Positions 3,567 through 5,155 of a DNA stretch of 5,155 bases are shown one piece after another. Positions within the stretch are counted from its first letter, which is position 1; each line of letters opens with the position of its first letter. The notes under the pieces are model-generated. The model had not been told where the DNA came from and did no database searches. It saw only the letters and a list, made by a program, of their open reading frames with translations. The translations under genes and the position numbers were made by a program. Source of the stretch: Desulfobacteraceae bacterium (GTDB lineage: Bacteria > Desulfobacterota > Desulfobacteria > Desulfobacterales > Desulfosalsimonadaceae); the NCBI GenBank assembly GCA_003551985.1, contig PUOB01000172.1, positions 1 through 5,155 of the forward strand. Reading direction: 5' to 3'.

Positions 3567-5155
3567 ATGAGCGATAACAGGCAGCACTGGTTAGACGAGG
3601 AAGCCACACTTGATGAAAGGGTCAATGAGGCCCTTTGGCCCGGGGGACAGAAGGCCGTCGACCGTCTGGCACAGCAGGGAAAAAAGCCGGTCAGAGAGCT
3701 GATCGATCGCCTTATCGATCCGGGCACCTTGTTTTTTGAATTGTCCCGGATTGCCGGTTTCGGTATTAACTACCCCGGTGTTGCGGATGTGCCCTGTGCC
3801 GGTGTTGTGACGGGTCTCGGCCGGATACACGGCAACTGGACGATGATCATTGCCAACGATCCCCGGGTCAAGGCGGGGACTTATTTTCCAATTACACTGA
3901 AAAAGCACATGCGGGCCCAGGCCATTGCCGAGGAAAACGGCCTCAACTGCGTGTATATCGCCGATTCCGGCGGCGCGTTTCTGCCGATGCAGGTGGACGT
4001 GTTTCCGGATGACGGGCATTTCGGCTCCATGTTCTACAACATGGCCCGGATGAGCGCCAGGGGACTGAAGCAGATCACCATGAGCACGGGCGGCAATACC
4101 GCCGGCGGTGCCTATATTGTATTCATGGCCTGTCAGTCCGTTATGATAGACAAAATGTCGTATTCCTTCCTTGGCGGGCCGCCCCTGGTCAAAATGGCCA
4201 CCGGCGAGGAGATTTCGGCGGAGGACCTGGGCGGCGCCAAGGTGCATACCCATGTTTCCGGCGGCGCCGATCATTTCTGCAAGAGCCAGGATGAAGCCAT
4301 TGACCGGGTCAGGGATATATTGTCCCTGGAACCCTTGCAGAAAATTCATCTGCATCGATACGAAGAGCGGCCGTCCATACACCCCCGGGAGAGGCTCTAT
4401 GATATTCTGCCGACGACCGGAAGCCAGACCATCGATGCCCATGCCATTATCGAGACGCTCGCCGATGACGGCGCGTTTTCAGAATACAAGAAGCACTACG
4501 CCCCGGGACGGGGGGACAACATCGTAGCCGGCAAAATCCGGCTCAAGGGCTTCCCCGTTGGCATCATCGCCTCCCACAAGATCGGGGTCATCTTTGAGGA
4601 GTCGGCCCGGAAAGCGACCGAGTGGATTGTACGGTGCAGCCATGAAAAAATACCCCTTATATTCATCCAGGGATCGCCCGGATACATGGTGGGCTCCGAT
4701 GCGGAGCATGCCGGCATCGGCAAGTACGGGGCGGACATGGTTCGTGCGGTGTCCTGTGCCCAGGTGCCGCGCATTCAGCTTGTGATCGGCCAGGACAACG
4801 GCGCCGCCAATTACGGTATGTGCGGCCGCGCCTATAAACCGAAATTCCTGTTTCACACCATGCGAAGCCGAACGTCGGTCATGAGCGGCAAAAGCGCGGG
4901 GGGCGTCCTGCTTTCCATCGAGGAACGAAAGCGGAAAGCCTCCGGGGATCCCATGAGCGACGCGGAGCGCAGCAGCTTTTACGAAAAAATGGTACAAAAG
5001 TATGACGGCGAGGCGCATCCGTTCTATTGCGGCGCCCGCCTTCTCAGCGACCGGGTGTTGAAGTTCGTCGAAATCAGGGACTGGCTCGCCATGGCACTCG
5101 AAGTGAGCCATATCCGTCCTGTGGGCGATCCCTCATTCGGCAATTTCAGGTTTTA
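3567..5155 (+). CDS. Acyl-CoA carboxylase carboxyltransferase (beta) subunit, methylcrotonyl-CoA carboxylase-like; reaches window end
   Basis: This is the carboxyltransferase subunit of a biotin-dependent acyl-CoA carboxylase, which moves CO2 from carboxybiotin to an acyl-CoA. 529 codons are open, and the last two bases (TA) look like a stop codon cut by the window edge; 529 residues is normal for this family. The N-terminal half has DSGGAFLP, the GGNTAGGAY oxyanion loop (175-183) and GGPPLVK-x-ATGEE-x-SAEDLGGA (from 203), the hallmark of methylcrotonyl/geranyl-CoA carboxylases. The C-terminal half has NYGMCGRAY (415-423) and ends in GNFRF, where methylcrotonyl-CoA carboxylases end in GVFRM. 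Odd residues are GQDNGAANYG (408-417) where GGSFGAGNYG is usual, and the segment HTMRSRTSVMSGKSAG (430-445) where a WPNAR-x-x-VMGGEQAA pattern is usual. The Shine-Dalgarno (AGGGGGG, 3552-3558) overlaps the preceding stop, suggesting translational coupling. The biotin carboxylase/carrier subunit is not in the window. Substrate specificity is inferred. Confidence 0.93.
   Translation, partial: MSDNRQHWLDEEATLDERVNEALWPGGQKAVDRLAQQGKKPVRELIDRLIDPGTLFFELSRIAGFGINYPGVADVPCAGVVTGLGRIHGNWTMIIANDPRVKAGTYFPITLKKHMRAQAIAEENGLNCVYIADSGGAFLPMQVDVFPDDGHFGSMFYNMARMSARGLKQITMSTGGNTAGGAYIVFMACQSVMIDKMSYSFLGGPPLVKMATGEEISAEDLGGAKVHTHVSGGADHFCKSQDEAIDRVRDILSLEPLQKIHLHRYEERPSIHPRERLYDILPTTGSQTIDAHAIIETLADDGAFSEYKKHYAPGRGDNIVAGKIRLKGFPVGIIASHKIGVIFEESARKATEWIVRCSHEKIPLIFIQGSPGYMVGSDAEHAGIGKYGADMVRAVSCAQVPRIQLVIGQDNGAANYGMCGRAYKPKFLFHTMRSRTSVMSGKSAGGVLLSIEERKRKASGDPMSDAERSSFYEKMVQKYDGEAHPFYCGARLLSDRVLKFVEIRDWLAMALEVSHIRPVGDPSFGNFRF

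Noticed and set aside
3019..5111. Long minus-strand reading frames (up to 283 codons) opposite the hydratase and carboxyltransferase genes
   Set aside because: They lie antisense to strongly conserved enzymes in GC-rich DNA, where such open frames are common, and they show no family motifs.
1572..5155. Glutaconyl-CoA decarboxylase (GcdA) / glutaryl-CoA operon
   Set aside because: The carboxyltransferase carries the GGPPLVK-x-ATGEE motif and GNFRF end of methylcrotonyl-type enzymes, and its sequence does not follow the remembered GcdA pattern; the hydratase is AUH-like.
1..5155. CRISPR array, defence island, toxin-antitoxin or transposon
   Set aside because: No regularly spaced direct repeats, no nuclease, toxin or transposase motifs, and all sizeable genes are explained by chaperone and acyl-CoA enzyme families.

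Overview
The window looks like chromosomal DNA from a Gram-negative anaerobe, most likely a sulfate-reducing or syntrophic member of Desulfobacterota. That assignment is an inference. It rests on the gene content, the protein style, the GC-rich coding sequence with AT-rich spacers, and intergenic repeat DNA at the left edge of a kind I remember from such genomes. No rRNA, tRNA, CRISPR array, transposase or phage gene is visible.

Layout, left to right. Positions 1-180 hold no convincing gene. They contain half of a palindromic repeat cut by the window edge and a probable dispersed repeat. Positions 181-231 form a very strong bidirectional rho-independent terminator. Positions 245-1152 (minus strand) carry two small heat-shock protein (Hsp20/alpha-crystallin) genes in tandem, 38 bp apart, each with a strong Shine-Dalgarno; the upstream member is at 697-1152. 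Positions 1153-1571 are a divergent control region with candidate promoters in both directions and several short palindromes.

Positions 1572-5155 (plus strand) are a three-gene acyl-CoA catabolic operon: an acyl-CoA dehydrogenase, an enoyl-CoA hydratase closely resembling methylglutaconyl-CoA hydratase (AUH), and the carboxyltransferase (beta) subunit of a biotin-dependent acyl-CoA carboxylase of the methylcrotonyl-CoA carboxylase type. The last gene runs to the window edge and appears to lack only the final base of its stop codon.

Together the three enzymes fit a leucine/isovalerate-type pathway: dehydrogenation of an acyl-CoA to the 2-enoyl-CoA, carboxylation at the gamma carbon, then hydration to an HMG-CoA-like product. 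The biotin carboxylase/biotin-carrier subunit and HMG-CoA lyase would be expected downstream. Two details do not fit the textbook pathway. The dehydrogenase has the short-chain (butyryl-CoA type) catalytic glutamate rather than the isovaleryl-CoA dehydrogenase arrangement. The carboxyltransferase has unusual residues in its C-terminal active-site loops. The real substrate may therefore differ from isovaleryl-CoA. I see no evidence of a wholly new biological system here; the points worth following are these enzyme-level deviations, the operon control region and the repeats.
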